64,000 nucleotides of DNA, from the NCBI GenBank assembly GCA_035250245.1, contig DATFFH010000049.1, positions 1 through 64,000 on the forward strand. The letters run 5' to 3'. Below the pieces are notes generated by a model, which searched no databases, was not told where the DNA came from, and saw only the letters and a list, made by a program, of their open reading frames with translations. Position numbers and translations under genes: made by a program. Position 1 is the first letter of the stretch. Each line of letters starts with the position of its first letter. This DNA is from Luteimonas_C sp035250245 (GTDB taxonomy: Bacteria > Pseudomonadota > Gammaproteobacteria > Xanthomonadales > Xanthomonadaceae). Below, one piece after another: positions 8,184 through 19,840 of the stretch.

Positions 8184-10466
8184 TCAGCGCACCGTCGCCG
8201 GCAACAGCTTCTCCGGCTCGGCTGTCGCCTCGACTACGATCTCGCCGTCGCGCACGTCGATGCTGACCTTGCCGCCGCCGACCAGCTTGCCGAACAGCAA
8301 CTCGTCGGCCAGGGCGCGCTTGATCTTGTCCTGGATCACCCGTGCCATCGGCCGCGCGCCCATCAGCGGATCGAAGCCGTGCTGGGCCAGCCAATCGCGC
8401 GCGGCCGGGGTGGCCGACAACGACACGTTCTTCTCGTGCAGCTGCACTTCCAGTTCGATCAGGAACTTGTCCACCACGCGCAGGATGTGATCGAAGCCCA
8501 GCGCCTGGAACTGCACCACCGCGTCCAGGCGGTTGCGGAATTCGGGGCTGAAGCTGCGCCGGATCACTTCCATCGCGTCGGTGCTGTGGTCCTGCTGGGT
8601 GAAGCCGATCGAGCGCCGCGCCGCCTGCGCCGCGCCGGCATTGGTGGTCATCACCATGATCACGTTCTTGAAGTTGGCTTCGCGGCCGTTGGTGTCGGTC
8701 AGGATGCCGCGGTCCATCACCTGCAACAGGATGTTGAAGATGTCCGGATGCGCTTTCTCCACCTCGTCCAGCAGCAACACGCAGTGCGGCGTCTTGACGA
8801 TCTTCTCGGTCAGCAAGCCGCCCTGGTCGAAACCGACGTAGCCCGGAGGCGCGCCGATCAGGCGGCTGACCGAATGCGGCTCCATGTATTCGGACATGTC
8901 GAAACGGACCAGTTCGATGCCCAACTGCAGCGCGAGCTGCTTGGTCACCTCGGTCTTGCCGACGCCGGTGGGGCCGGCGAACAGGAAATTGCCGATCGGC
9001 TTGTCCGGATTGCCCAGGCCCGAGCGCGCCAGCTTGATCGCGCTGGTCAGCGTCTCGATGGCCGGATCCTGGCCGAAGATCACCATCTTCAGGTTGCGCT
9101 CCAGGTGCTGCAGCACGTCCTTATCGGAAGCACTGACCTGCTTGGCCGGGATGCGCGCCATCTTGGCGACGATGGTTTCGATTTCCTCGACGTCGATGAT
9201 CTGCTTGCGCACGTTTTCGGGAAGAAGACGCTGGCGTGCGCCGGCTTCGTCGATCACGTCGATCGCCTTGTCCGGCAGCAGCCGGTCGCCGATGTGCTTT
9301 ACCGACAGGTCGACCGCCGCTTTGATCGCATCGTCCGCATAGCTGACGCCGTGGTGCTGTTCGTACTTGGGCTTCAGGCCTTGCAGGATCTCGATGGTCT
9401 CGCCGACAGTCGGTTCGACGATGTCGATCTTCTGGAAGCGGCGCGCCAGCGCGCGGTCTTTTTCGAAGATGCCGCGGTATTCCTGGAACGTGGTCGAACC
9501 GATGCAGCGCAGCTCGCCCGAAGCCAGCATCGGCTTGATCAGATTGCTGGCGTCCATCGTGCCGCCGGACGCCGAACCGGCACCGATGATGGTGTGGATC
9601 TCGTCGATGAACAGGATCGCGCCCGGGTGCTTCTTCAGCTGCGCCAGCACGGCTTTCAGGCGCTTTTCGAAGTCGCCGCGGTACTTGGTGCCGGCGACCA
9701 GGGCGCCCAGGTCGAGTGCGTAGATCGTGGCATCGGCCAACACTTCCGGCACGTCGCCTTCGACGATGCGCTTGGCCAGACCCTCGGCCAGCGCGGTCTT
9801 GCCGACGCCGGCTTCGCCCACGTACAGCGGATTGTTCTTGCGCCGACGGCACAGCACTTGGATGGTGCGCTCGACTTCGTCGGCGCGGCCAACCAGCGGA
9901 TCGATCTTGCCTTCGCGGGCCAGCTGGTTCAGATCGCTGGCGAATTCGCTCAGGGCGTCGCCCTTGTGTTCGCCGCCCTCGCCTTCGCCGGGCTTGGCAT
10001 GGTCTTCGCCGCTCTGCGCGGATTCGTCTTCGCCGAGCTTGGCGATGCCATGCGACAGGTAGTTGACGACGTCCAGGCGGGTCACGTCCTGCTGGTTGAG
10101 GAAGTAGACGGCGTGGGAATCCTTTTCGCCATAGATGGCCACCAGCACGTTGGCGCCGGTGACTTCCTTCTTGCCGGAAGACTGCACGTGGTAGACCGCG
10201 CGCTGCAGCACGCGCTGGAAGCCGAGCGTGGGCTGGGTGTCGCGGCCATCGTCTTCGGTCAGCTTGGCGACCGAGGTGTCGATGGCCTGCTCCAGCTCGC
10301 CGCGCAGACGGCCGAAATCGGCGTTGCAGGCTTTCAGCACGGCTTCGGCCGAGGGGTTGTCCAGCAGCGCCAGCAGCAGGTGTTCCACCGTCATGTACTC
10401 GTGGCGCGCCTCGCGGGCGCGCTTGTAGCACTGGCCGATGGTGTGTTCGAGGTCTTTCGAGAACAT
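8184..10466 (-). CDS. clpA: ATP-dependent Clp protease ATP-binding subunit ClpA
   Basis: ClpA is the AAA+ unfoldase that feeds substrates to ClpP. The 760-residue protein has the N-terminal repeat domain (residues 1-145) and an acidic linker. The first AAA module has Walker A GEAGVGKT at 217-224, and the second has GPTGVGKTEVTKQ near residue 500. C-terminal D2 sequences include MGARPMARVIQDKIK. It lacks the long middle coiled coil of ClpB, and its length equals E. coli ClpA. ACGGAGG lies about 10 bases before ATG 10466. clpS lies 63 bases upstream on the same strand, the usual arrangement. Confidence 0.97.
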   Translation of the reverse strand: MFSKDLEHTIGQCYKRAREARHEYMTVEHLLLALLDNPSAEAVLKACNADFGRLRGELEQAIDTSVAKLTEDDGRDTQPTLGFQRVLQRAVYHVQSSGKKEVTGANVLVAIYGEKDSHAVYFLNQQDVTRLDVVNYLSHGIAKLGEDESAQSGEDHAKPGEGEGGEHKGDALSEFASDLNQLAREGKIDPLVGRADEVERTIQVLCRRRKNNPLYVGEAGVGKTALAEGLAKRIVEGDVPEVLADATIYALDLGALVAGTKYRGDFEKRLKAVLAQLKKHPGAILFIDEIHTIIGAGSASGGTMDASNLIKPMLASGELRCIGSTTFQEYRGIFEKDRALARRFQKIDIVEPTVGETIEILQGLKPKYEQHHGVSYADDAIKAAVDLSVKHIGDRLLPDKAIDVIDEAGARQRLLPENVRKQIIDVEEIETIVAKMARIPAKQVSASDKDVLQHLERNLKMVIFGQDPAIETLTSAIKLARSGLGNPDKPIGNFLFAGPTGVGKTEVTKQLALQLGIELVRFDMSEYMEPHSVSRLIGAPPGYVGFDQGGLLTEKIVKTPHCVLLLDEVEKAHPDIFNILLQVMDRGILTDTNGREANFKNVIMVMTTNAGAAQAARRSIGFTQQDHSTDAMEVIRRSFSPEFRNRLDAVVQFQALGFDHILRVVDKFLIELEVQLHEKNVSLSATPAARDWLAQHGFDPLMGARPMARVIQDKIKRALADELLFGKLVGGGKVSIDVRDGEIVVEATAEPEKLLPATVR

Positions 10467-10529
10467 GGGGCGGATGCCTCCGTTACGACTGCCGGCTAAT
10501 CTGGGGGCGGTCTGGGACCTTTTCCATCC

Positions 10530-10865
10530 TCAGGCCTTTTCCATCGTGCACAACAGCGGATGCTGATGCATACGTGAGAACTCGTTCACTTGGGCCACTT
10601 TCGACTCTGCCACCTCGCGGGTGTACACGCCGCATACGCCGCGGCCGCGGGTATGCACGTGCAGCATGATCTGGGTCGCCTTTTCCAGGTTCAGCGCGAA
10701 GAAACTGACGAGAACCTCCACCACGAAATCCATCGGCGTGTAGTCGTCGTTCAGCAACAGTACGGAATACAGCGGCGGACGCGCCGTTTCCGGCTTGGCC
10801 GTCTCGACGATGGCGCCATGGTCGCGGCCGTAATCGGCGCCGTTTTGATCGGTTTTCTTGGGCAT
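10530..10865 (-). CDS. clpS: ClpA adaptor protein ClpS
   Basis: ClpS delivers N-degron substrates to ClpA. The 111-residue protein has a flexible N-terminal tail, then LYSVLLLNDDYTPMDFVVEV, which holds the Asn-Asp-Asp (39-41) that contacts the substrate alpha-amino group. LHVHTRGRGVCGVYTREVAE carries the His and hydrophobic pocket residues. Its length is typical. It lies directly upstream of clpA. A perfect TATAAT lies only 7 bases before the ATG, suggesting a leaderless message. No Shine-Dalgarno is seen. Confidence 0.96.
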   Translation of the reverse strand: MPKKTDQNGADYGRDHGAIVETAKPETARPPLYSVLLLNDDYTPMDFVVEVLVSFFALNLEKATQIMLHVHTRGRGVCGVYTREVAESKVAQVNEFSRMHQHPLLCTMEKA

Positions 10866-10872
10866 GGGCTCG

Positions 10873-10878
10873 ATTATA
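10873..10878 (-). promoter_or_regulatory. Consensus -10 element before clpS
   Basis: On the minus strand TATAAT occupies 10878-10873 and is followed by 7 bases and then the clpS ATG at 10865. Transcription would start at or next to the first base of the start codon. The -35 region at 16-18 bases upstream is poor. Confidence 0.45.
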
Positions 10879-10984
10879 CGAACGCGGTTCCGGCCGCGTC
10901 GTGGACGCCGGACCCCGGGAACAAGGAAAATGGGGACATGATCCCCGCCGACAAGTTCCTCCCCCGCCGCCGAGGAGGCCGCGC

Positions 10985-11449
10985 ATGAGCTATCGCGAAG
11001 GCCGCTTCTGGCAGCCCGACGTGACCGTGGCCACGGTGGTGGTGCGCGACGGACGCTTGCTGCTGGTCGAAGAACGGGTCAACGGCGGCCTGGTGCTGAA
11101 CCAGCCGGCGGGCCATCTGGAGCCGGACGAAAGCCTGGCAGAAGCCGCGCTGCGCGAAACGCGCGAAGAGACCGGCTGGGACGTGCGGCTGACCGCGTTC
11201 GTCGGCGCCTACCAGTGGAAGGCGCCGGAGACAGATCGCCATTACCTGCGTTTCGCCTTCGCGGCGGACGCTGTGTTCCATGATCCGCAACGTTCGCTGG
11301 ACGAAGGCATCGTCCGCACCTTATGGCTGACCCCGGCCGAACTGCAGGCGGCCGAAAGCCGTCACCGCAGCCCGCTGGTGTGGCGCGCCGCTGCCGACTA
11401 TCTGGCCGGGCGCCGCTATCCGCTGGCGTTGGCCCAGCACGTGGCATGA
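10985..11449 (+). CDS. nudJ: NUDIX phosphohydrolase (NudJ-like)
   Basis: A 154-residue Nudix enzyme hydrolysing nucleoside di- or triphosphate-type substrates. The Nudix box is intact at residues 43-65 (GHLEPDESLAEAALRETREE, then TGW), matching GX5EX7REUXEEXGU. E. coli NudJ acts on thiamine pyrophosphate-like and nucleoside substrates and is encoded next to mnmA and hflD, the same order as here, which is the basis for the symbol. ATG 10985 follows GAGGCCGC. Its stop overlaps the mnmA start (ATGA), so the three genes form a coupled operon. Confidence 0.88.
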   Translation: MSYREGRFWQPDVTVATVVVRDGRLLLVEERVNGGLVLNQPAGHLEPDESLAEAALRETREETGWDVRLTAFVGAYQWKAPETDRHYLRFAFAADAVFHDPQRSLDEGIVRTLWLTPAELQAAESRHRSPLVWRAAADYLAGRRYPLALAQHVA

Positions 11450-12579
11450 GCGCGCCCCGCACCATCGTCGGCGTATCGGGCGGCGTCGACTCGTCGGTGG
11501 CCGCTTTGCTGTTGCGCGACGGCGGCGAAGCCGTGGCCGGCCTCTTCATGCAGAACTGGGCCGACGACGGCAGCGGCGATTGCCGCGCCGAGGACGACCG
11601 CCGCGATGCCGTGGCCGTCTGCGGCCGGCTGGGTCTGCCGATCCACTTTCGCGATTTCTCCGCCGAATACTGGGACGGCGTATTCGCCCACTTCCTGGCC
11701 GAATACGCCGCCGGCCGCACGCCGAATCCGGACGTGCTGTGCAATCGCGAAATCAAGTTCAAGCATTTCCTGGACGCGGCCCGCGAACTGGGCGCCGAGC
11801 GCATCGCCACTGGCCATTACGCCCGCGTCGAGCGCCGCGGCGATCACTGGGCACTGCTGCGCGCGGCTGATACGAGCAAGGACCAGAGCTATTTCCTGCA
11901 CCAACTCGGCCAGGAACAGCTGGCCGCGACCCTGTTCCCGCTGGGCGGCATGCTCAAGCGCGACGTGCGTACCCTCGCCGCCCAGGCGCAACTGCCCACC
12001 GCCGAGAAAAAGGATTCCACCGGCATCTGCTTCATCGGCGAACGCGATTTCCGTGAGTTCCTAGCCCGCTACCTACCGGCCCGCGAGGGCGAGATGCGCA
12101 CGCCGGACGGCCGCGTCGTCGGTGTCCATCCGGGCGTGTTCTATTTCACTCTGGGCCAGCGCGAAGGCCTGCAGATCGGCGGGGTGCGCGGTTTCGAAGC
12201 CGCGCCTTGGTACGTGGTCGGCAAGGACGTGGCCGGCAACGTGCTGTACGTCGACCAGGGCGCGGACAGCCGCTGGCTGCGCTCGCGTACGCTGCGTTCC
12301 GAAACCGCGCACTGGATCGCCGGAGCGCCGCCCGCGCAACGCTTCGCCTGCGTCGCCCAGACCCGCTATCGGCAGGCGGCCGAAGCCTGCGAAGTCCAGG
12401 TGCGCGACGACGGCACTCTGGACGTGCGCTTCGCCGCAGAACAGCGCGCCGTCACGCCGGGACAATCGCTGGTGCTGTACGACGGCGAAGTGTGCCTGGG
12501 CGGCGCCGTGATCGCCGCCACCGACGCTCCCCTGGAAACACGCCTCAACGACACTGCGCGAAGGAACCACGCGGCATGA
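11446..12579 (+). CDS. mnmA: tRNA-specific 2-thiouridylase MnmA
   Basis: MnmA thiolates U34 of Lys, Glu and Gln tRNAs using sulfur relayed from the cysteine desulfurase system. The 377-residue protein has the PP-loop SGGVDSS at residues 11-17 and the catalytic cysteine segments NPDVLCNREIKF and DSTGICFIGERDF, with KDQSYFL between them. A C-terminal beta-barrel follows. ATG 11446 overlaps the nudJ stop, and its own stop overlaps hflD, so the three-gene set is translationally coupled. Full length. Confidence 0.97.
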   Translation: MSAPRTIVGVSGGVDSSVAALLLRDGGEAVAGLFMQNWADDGSGDCRAEDDRRDAVAVCGRLGLPIHFRDFSAEYWDGVFAHFLAEYAAGRTPNPDVLCNREIKFKHFLDAARELGAERIATGHYARVERRGDHWALLRAADTSKDQSYFLHQLGQEQLAATLFPLGGMLKRDVRTLAAQAQLPTAEKKDSTGICFIGERDFREFLARYLPAREGEMRTPDGRVVGVHPGVFYFTLGQREGLQIGGVRGFEAAPWYVVGKDVAGNVLYVDQGADSRWLRSRTLRSETAHWIAGAPPAQRFACVAQTRYRQAAEACEVQVRDDGTLDVRFAAEQRAVTPGQSLVLYDGEVCLGGAVIAATDAPLETRLNDTARRNHAA

Positions 12580-13178
12580 ACCCGGCGATTCAAGAACGCG
12601 TGCTGGCCCTGGCCGGCATGGCCCAAGCGTTGCAGCAAGTGCGGCGCATCGCCGAAACCGGACAGTCCGACGCTGCCGTGGTCGCGACCGCGATCGACAG
12701 CGTGTTCCGGATCGATGCGGATTCGCCGCTGGCGGTGTACGGCGACGCTTCCGCATTGCAACCGGGTCTACGCCTGGTGCGCGGCTATCTGACCAATGCC
12801 GTGGACGATCCCCTGTTGCCGAAACTGGCGCTGGCGGTACTGCAGATCGAACGCCGCTTCGTCGCCGACGGCGAAGCCGTGCGCCAGGTGCAGCACGGCA
12901 TCGCCGCGTTGGGGCCGGCTTCCGAACGCTTGGGCAGCGCGCACCCCGACATCCTGGCCGGCCTGGGCAGCCTGTATGCCGAGACGATCAGCCAGCTGCG
13001 GCCGAGGGTGATGGTGCAAGGCAATCCGCATTACCTCGGACAGGCGGGCGTAGTCGCCGAAATCCGTTCGATCCTGCTGGCGGCTTTGCGCTCGGCGGTG
13101 CTGTGGCGGCAAATGGGCGGCAGTTTTTGGGACTTTCTGTTGCGGCGGCGGGACATGCTGGAAGCCGCCGGCGGCTGA
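12576..13178 (+). CDS. hflD: HflD family lysogenization regulator homolog
   Basis: A 200-residue, mostly alpha-helical protein matching HflD, a membrane-associated protein of E. coli first known for lambda lysogenization control. Its general cellular role is unclear. Family-like segments include RVLALAGMAQALQQVRRIAE near the start and VMVQGNPHYLGQAGVVAEIR near residue 150, followed by LRSAVLWRQ. It overlaps mnmA by 4 bases. The same nudJ-mnmA-hflD order in E. coli supports the call. A dimeric palindromic repeat follows the stop. Confidence 0.92.
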   Translation: MNPAIQERVLALAGMAQALQQVRRIAETGQSDAAVVATAIDSVFRIDADSPLAVYGDASALQPGLRLVRGYLTNAVDDPLLPKLALAVLQIERRFVADGEAVRQVQHGIAALGPASERLGSAHPDILAGLGSLYAETISQLRPRVMVQGNPHYLGQAGVVAEIRSILLAALRSAVLWRQMGGSFWDFLLRRRDMLEAAGG

Positions 13179-13186
13179 CCGCGCTT

Positions 13187-13285
13187 TTCGTAGGAGCGGC
13201 TTTAGCCGCGAGCTTTTTCTCGCGAACACCGATCAGATCCGCGATTTGCCGAAAAGAGCTCGCGGCTAAAGCCGCTCCTACGAAA
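13187..13285. repeat. Dimeric palindromic repeat, GTAGGAGCGGC type (A3)
   Basis: TTCGTAGGAGCGGCTTTAGC and GCTAAAGCCGCTCCTACGAA are inverted copies about 60 bases apart, between hflD and acnA. Same family as A1, with a GTAG rather than GTGG head. Confidence 0.9.
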
Positions 13286-13410
13286 GGCCCGGCATACGAC
13301 CTTGGTCCAAAGCGCACGGAAGCTGCGCCGGAACGCCGCTTCCGGCATAATAACGGGGCTAACCGCGGTGTATTCCTCCCGCCCTCCCCGCCATACCGCC
13401 AGGAGCTTTC

Positions 13411-16179
<2,769 letters not shown>

Positions 16180-16198
16180 ACTTCTTTCTCGCGAAACG

Positions 16199-16228
16199 AA
16201 AAGAGCGGCCTGCAGGCCGCTCTTTTTC
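16199..16228 (+). terminator. Rho-independent terminator of acnA
   Basis: AAAAGAGCGGCC and GGCCGCTCTTTTT form a near-perfect stem around a TGCA tip and end in a T run, about 20 bases after the acnA stop. Confidence 0.9.
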
Positions 16229-16230
16229 TT

Positions 16231-16255
16231 TGTAGAGCGGAGCTTGCTCCACTGC
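16231..16255. repeat. Single palindromic unit, GTAGAGC type (B1)
   Basis: GTAGAGCGGAGCTTGCTCCA is one hairpin (GGAGC/GCTCC) with the GTAG head, unlike the paired units elsewhere. It sits between the acnA terminator and the next repeat. Confidence 0.7.
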
Positions 16256-16267
16256 TTTGCCGTTGCT

Positions 16268-16366
16268 CTTCGTAGGAGCGGCTTTAGCCGCGAGCTCTTA
16301 CCTTCAAATCGCGACATCGCGAGGTGTTGAGGGAAAAAGCTCGCGGCTAAAGCCGCTCCTACAAAA
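16268..16366. repeat. Dimeric palindromic repeat, GTAGGAGCGGC type (A4)
   Basis: Inverted arms TCGTAGGAGCGGCTTTAGCC and GGCTAAAGCCGCTCCTACAA flank a divergent centre. It lies between acnA and the convergent lipoprotein gene. Confidence 0.9.
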
Positions 16367-16392
16367 AGCCCGCGGCAGTTAATCGGGAACGA

Positions 16393-16854
16393 TCAAAGCG
16401 TGGGCTTCCAACTCGCGCTGGTCATCCGCCACTCGCCGTCTTCCAACCGCCAACCGGTTTCCACTTCATAGACTTCGGCCGAATCCGGGATCAAGCCACC
16501 GCTGCCTCCCGTGGCGGCGGCGGTGAACCGCACGGTCGCATGGTCGTCCTGCACGCGCACGTCCAGCGGGCCTATCGTCAGTCCCAGCTTCTCGTGCCGC
16601 ATCATTTGCAGGGCGGCGATCCTGCGCGCGCCGTCGCGATCCAACCCCTCAGGACCGACGAAGTCTTCGGCCAGGCGTTCCTCGATCACGTCCGCATCGC
16701 GCGCCTCCACACCCTGCTGCAACTCGGCCATCGCCTCGCGCAAAGCTTGCTCGGGCGGCGTGCGGGAACATCCGACCAAGCAAAAAGCCAGTACCGCGAC
16801 CCCCAACAGATGCCAGGTTCGCCGATAGCCCCGCCCCGCCGCGACCACTTCCAT
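16393..16854 (-). CDS. Putative lipoprotein, NTF2/SnoaL-like
   Basis: A 153-residue protein of unknown function. The N-terminus has basic residues, a hydrophobic core and a lipobox-like LVGC (Cys at about residue 29), so it is probably lipid-anchored. The remainder (ALREAMAELQQGVEARDADV, later EDGEWRMTSASW) has the length and pattern of an NTF2/SnoaL-like cone fold. ATG 16854 is chosen because GAAGG lies 4 bases upstream. A start 30 bases earlier is possible but would add residues before the signal peptide. It is divergent from rpfB. Confidence 0.7.
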   Translation of the reverse strand: MEVVAAGRGYRRTWHLLGVAVLAFCLVGCSRTPPEQALREAMAELQQGVEARDADVIEERLAEDFVGPEGLDRDGARRIAALQMMRHEKLGLTIGPLDVRVQDDHATVRFTAAATGGSGGLIPDSAEVYEVETGWRLEDGEWRMTSASWKPTL

Positions 16855-17006
16855 AGCGCCTTCGATCCGTACGAAAAAAGACAAGCTAGCACGGTCCAGA
16901 CGCCCCGCAGCGCGCCTTGCCAGCCCCTAGAGCCTATGCTCCAATCCAGCCAGGCGACGCAGATCGCCCACGTGGATTAATGACCGAAACAGAGAGGGGG
17001 AATGCC

Positions 17007-18689
17007 GTGAACCAGGAACGTCCTTGGCTGTCCAGCTATCCGGCCGGCGTACCCGCCGAAATCGATCTCGACCAGTTCCCTTCGATCGTGTCGGTCCTGG
17101 AATCCTCGTTCGGACAGTTCCGCGACAAACCCGCCTACAGCAATCTGGGCAAGGTGCTCAGCTACGCCGACGTCGACCGCCTCAGCCGCCAGTTCGCCGC
17201 CTACCTGCTGGGCGAGCTCAAGCTCAAGAAAGGCGATCGCGTCGCGATCATGATGCCCAACTGCCTGCAATACCCGATCGCGACTTTCGGCATCCTGCGT
17301 GCTGGGCTGGTGGTGGTGAACCACAACCCGCTCTACACCGCCCGCGAGCTGCGTCACCAACTGCAGGATTCGGGCGCCAAGGCGATCGTGGTGCTGGACA
17401 ACTTCGGCCATACCTTGCAGCAAGTGCTGGCCGATACCGACGTCAAACAGGTCATCGCCACCGGCTTGGGCGACATGCTCGGCTTCCCCAAGGGCGCGAT
17501 CGTCAATTTCATGCTCAAGCACGTGAAGAAGATGGTGCCCGACTACGACATTCCGGGCGCGGTCCGCTTCAACGATGCGCTGACTTTGGGCCAGCGCCAT
17601 GCCCTGCCCGAGGTCGTGATCGAACCGGGCGACATCGCTTTCCTGCAATACACCGGCGGCACCACCGGCGTGGCCAAGGGCGCGATCCTCACCCATCGGA
17701 ATCTGGTCGCCAACATGCAGCAGGCTTCGGCCTGGATCGGCACCAATATGGAGATGGGCAAAGAGATCATCATCACCGCGATCCCGCTGTACCACATCTT
17801 CGCGCTGACCGCGAACGGACTGGTCTTCATGAAGTTCGGCGGCATGAACTACCTGATCACCAACCCGCGTGACATGCCCAACTTCGTCAAAGAATTGAGC
17901 AAGGTGAAGTTCAGCGCCATCACCGGCGTCAACACCTTGTTCAACGGCCTGCTCAACACGCCGGGCTTCGACAAGTTGGACTTCTCGCATTTGAAGCTGA
18001 CCCTGGGCGGCGCGATGGCAGTGCAGCGCGCGGTCGCCGATCGCTGGAAGAAAGTGACCGGCGTAACCCTGGTGGAGGCCTACGGCCTGACCGAAACCTC
18101 GCCTGCGGCCTGCATCAATCCGCTGGACCTGGCTGCCTACAACGGCGCGATCGGCCTGCCCATTTCCTCCACCGACGCCTGCGTAAAGGACGAGGACGGC
18201 CGCCAACTGCCGATGGGCGAAGTCGGCGAACTGTGCATCAAGGGTCCGCAAGTGATGAAGGGCTATTGGCAGCGGCCTGAAGAAACCGCCAACGTCATCG
18301 ACGCCGAAGGCTGGCTGCACACCGGCGACATGGCCAAGATGGACGAACAGGGCTATTTCTACATCGTCGACCGCAAGAAAGACATGATCCTGGTCTCCGG
18401 CTTCAACGTGTATCCCAACGAAGTCGAGGACGTGATCGCCTCCATGCCCGGCGTGCTGGAGGTGGCGGCGGTCGGCGTGCCGGACGAGAAATCCGGCGAA
18501 GCGGTGAAAGTGGTGATCGTGAAGAAGGATCCCGCCCTCACCGCCGAACAGGTCAAGGCGCACGCGCGCGAGAACCTGACCGGCTACAAACATCCGAAAT
18601 ACGTGGAATTCCGGACCGAACTGCCCAAGACCAACGTCGGCAAGATCCTGCGGCGCGAGTTGCGGGACGGCCCGGCCGGCGGCGCGTGA
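17007..18689 (+). CDS. rpfB: Long-chain fatty acid-CoA ligase RpfB (FadD type)
   Basis: An ANL-superfamily enzyme that activates long-chain fatty acids to CoA esters. In Xanthomonas, RpfB processes fatty acids and takes part in DSF turnover. The 560-residue protein has the P-loop YTGGTTGVAKG, the adenylation motif EAYGLTETSP, GWLHTGDMA and DRKKDMILVSGFNVYP, and the C-terminal GKILRRELR with the catalytic Lys. The GTG at 17007 is preferred because AGAGAGGGGG lies 6 bases upstream and it gives the family N-terminus NQERPWLSSYPAGVPAEID. An ATG at 16980 is the alternative. rpfF lies about 1.15 kb downstream, separated by a PF10118-like gene. Confidence 0.93.
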   Translation: MNQERPWLSSYPAGVPAEIDLDQFPSIVSVLESSFGQFRDKPAYSNLGKVLSYADVDRLSRQFAAYLLGELKLKKGDRVAIMMPNCLQYPIATFGILRAGLVVVNHNPLYTARELRHQLQDSGAKAIVVLDNFGHTLQQVLADTDVKQVIATGLGDMLGFPKGAIVNFMLKHVKKMVPDYDIPGAVRFNDALTLGQRHALPEVVIEPGDIAFLQYTGGTTGVAKGAILTHRNLVANMQQASAWIGTNMEMGKEIIITAIPLYHIFALTANGLVFMKFGGMNYLITNPRDMPNFVKELSKVKFSAITGVNTLFNGLLNTPGFDKLDFSHLKLTLGGAMAVQRAVADRWKKVTGVTLVEAYGLTETSPAACINPLDLAAYNGAIGLPISSTDACVKDEDGRQLPMGEVGELCIKGPQVMKGYWQRPEETANVIDAEGWLHTGDMAKMDEQGYFYIVDRKKDMILVSGFNVYPNEVEDVIASMPGVLEVAAVGVPDEKSGEAVKVVIVKKDPALTAEQVKAHARENLTGYKHPKYVEFRTELPKTNVGKILRRELRDGPAGGA

Positions 18690-18764
18690 CCGCCGCCGGA
18701 TCCATCAAAAATTGCCGCGGCTCCGCGGCGCATCGGGGGCAACTTAATCCATGAGAACGCCCCG

Positions 18765-19634
18765 ATGCCCACCGCACACGCCAAATCCGCTCCGCTCCAG
18801 CCGCGCCGCTTCCTGCCCGCTTTCGACAACGGTACGCCCCGCCACTGGTGCGGAGACGATCCGGCGCTGACCCACATCCTCAATGCCTACACCCTGCTGG
18901 TGCCGGGTAACGAGGGCTATTTCATTCGCGCGCTGAAGCGTTGCCTGCCGCTGTTGGACGACCCGTCCGATCGCGAGATGGCGCGCCTTTTCATGCGCCA
19001 GGAAGGTCAGCACGGCGCGGGCCATCATCGTTACTGGGCAGTGCTGAAAGCGCAGGGCTATCGCATCGCCGGCTTCCAATCGACGGTCGACGGTCTGCTC
19101 TACAAAATTATGGAACCGCTGACGCCGTTCAAGCTACGCCTGTCGATGGTGGCCTGCGTCGAGCACGTGAATGCCTACATCGGCCACGAATTCCTCCGTC
19201 AGCGCATTCTGGCCGATGCCGTGCCTGAGCTCCGCGCGCTGTTCGAGTGGCATTTCGCCGAAGAGATCGAGCATAAGCACGTCGCCTACGAAGTGCTGCG
19301 CCAGGTCGCGCCCGCCTACCCCCTGCGCCTGCTGGGGGCGATGATGGTGCTGCCGATGTTCTACGCCTTGTCGACGGCGGGCATGCTCTGGTTGTCGGCC
19401 CAGGACGGCAGCTTGTTCAAGGCGCGTACCTGGCGAGGCTTGGGCAGGCATCTGTTCGGGCGGCACCGTATGGCGGCACGAACCTGCGGCCACATAGCGG
19501 CTTATTTGCGCCCGGGATTCGATCCCTGGCAGCTCCAGGACCGCCCCTTGGCCAACGAGGTCGTGGAGCGCTACACCTCCCCCCGGGCGGGGACCCGAAT
19601 GCTGCGCGCCCTTGCGGAAGACGACATAGCCTAG
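18765..19634 (+). CDS. Predicted metal-dependent hydrolase (PF10118 family)
   Basis: A 289-residue protein matching the uncharacterised metal-dependent hydrolase family PF10118/COG3687. The conserved acidic and histidine motifs are present: FMRQEGQHGAGHHRYW (about residues 76-91), VEHVNAYIGHEFL, and FEWHFAEEIEHKHVAYEVL (about residues 160-178). The EXXH-type spacing suggests a ferritin-like di-metal helical bundle. One hydrophobic segment lies near residue 205. No substrate is known. It lies 75 bases after rpfB and 206 bases before rpfF, same strand, so it is placed inside the DSF biosynthesis region. A role with fatty acids is inference from position. Confidence 0.8.
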   Translation: MPTAHAKSAPLQPRRFLPAFDNGTPRHWCGDDPALTHILNAYTLLVPGNEGYFIRALKRCLPLLDDPSDREMARLFMRQEGQHGAGHHRYWAVLKAQGYRIAGFQSTVDGLLYKIMEPLTPFKLRLSMVACVEHVNAYIGHEFLRQRILADAVPELRALFEWHFAEEIEHKHVAYEVLRQVAPAYPLRLLGAMMVLPMFYALSTAGMLWLSAQDGSLFKARTWRGLGRHLFGRHRMAARTCGHIAAYLRPGFDPWQLQDRPLANEVVERYTSPRAGTRMLRALAEDDIA

Positions 19635-19840
19635 TCCGAAAGCCGCCCTACGCCCGGCCGAGCCCCGCTTTTTCAGCATGCCGGGCCCGGCCAGGCGTCC
19701 ACCGCGCGGCCGGCCGTTCATAAAGCTTGCAGTGGCGGGGATAGCGGGCTGAAGATGGCGCGTCGGACGCGATTTCCCCGCTAATCCAATCCGCCGTTCC
19801 GTTGTGCGACCGGCCGGACGGCCACTACGAGGTATTTGCC

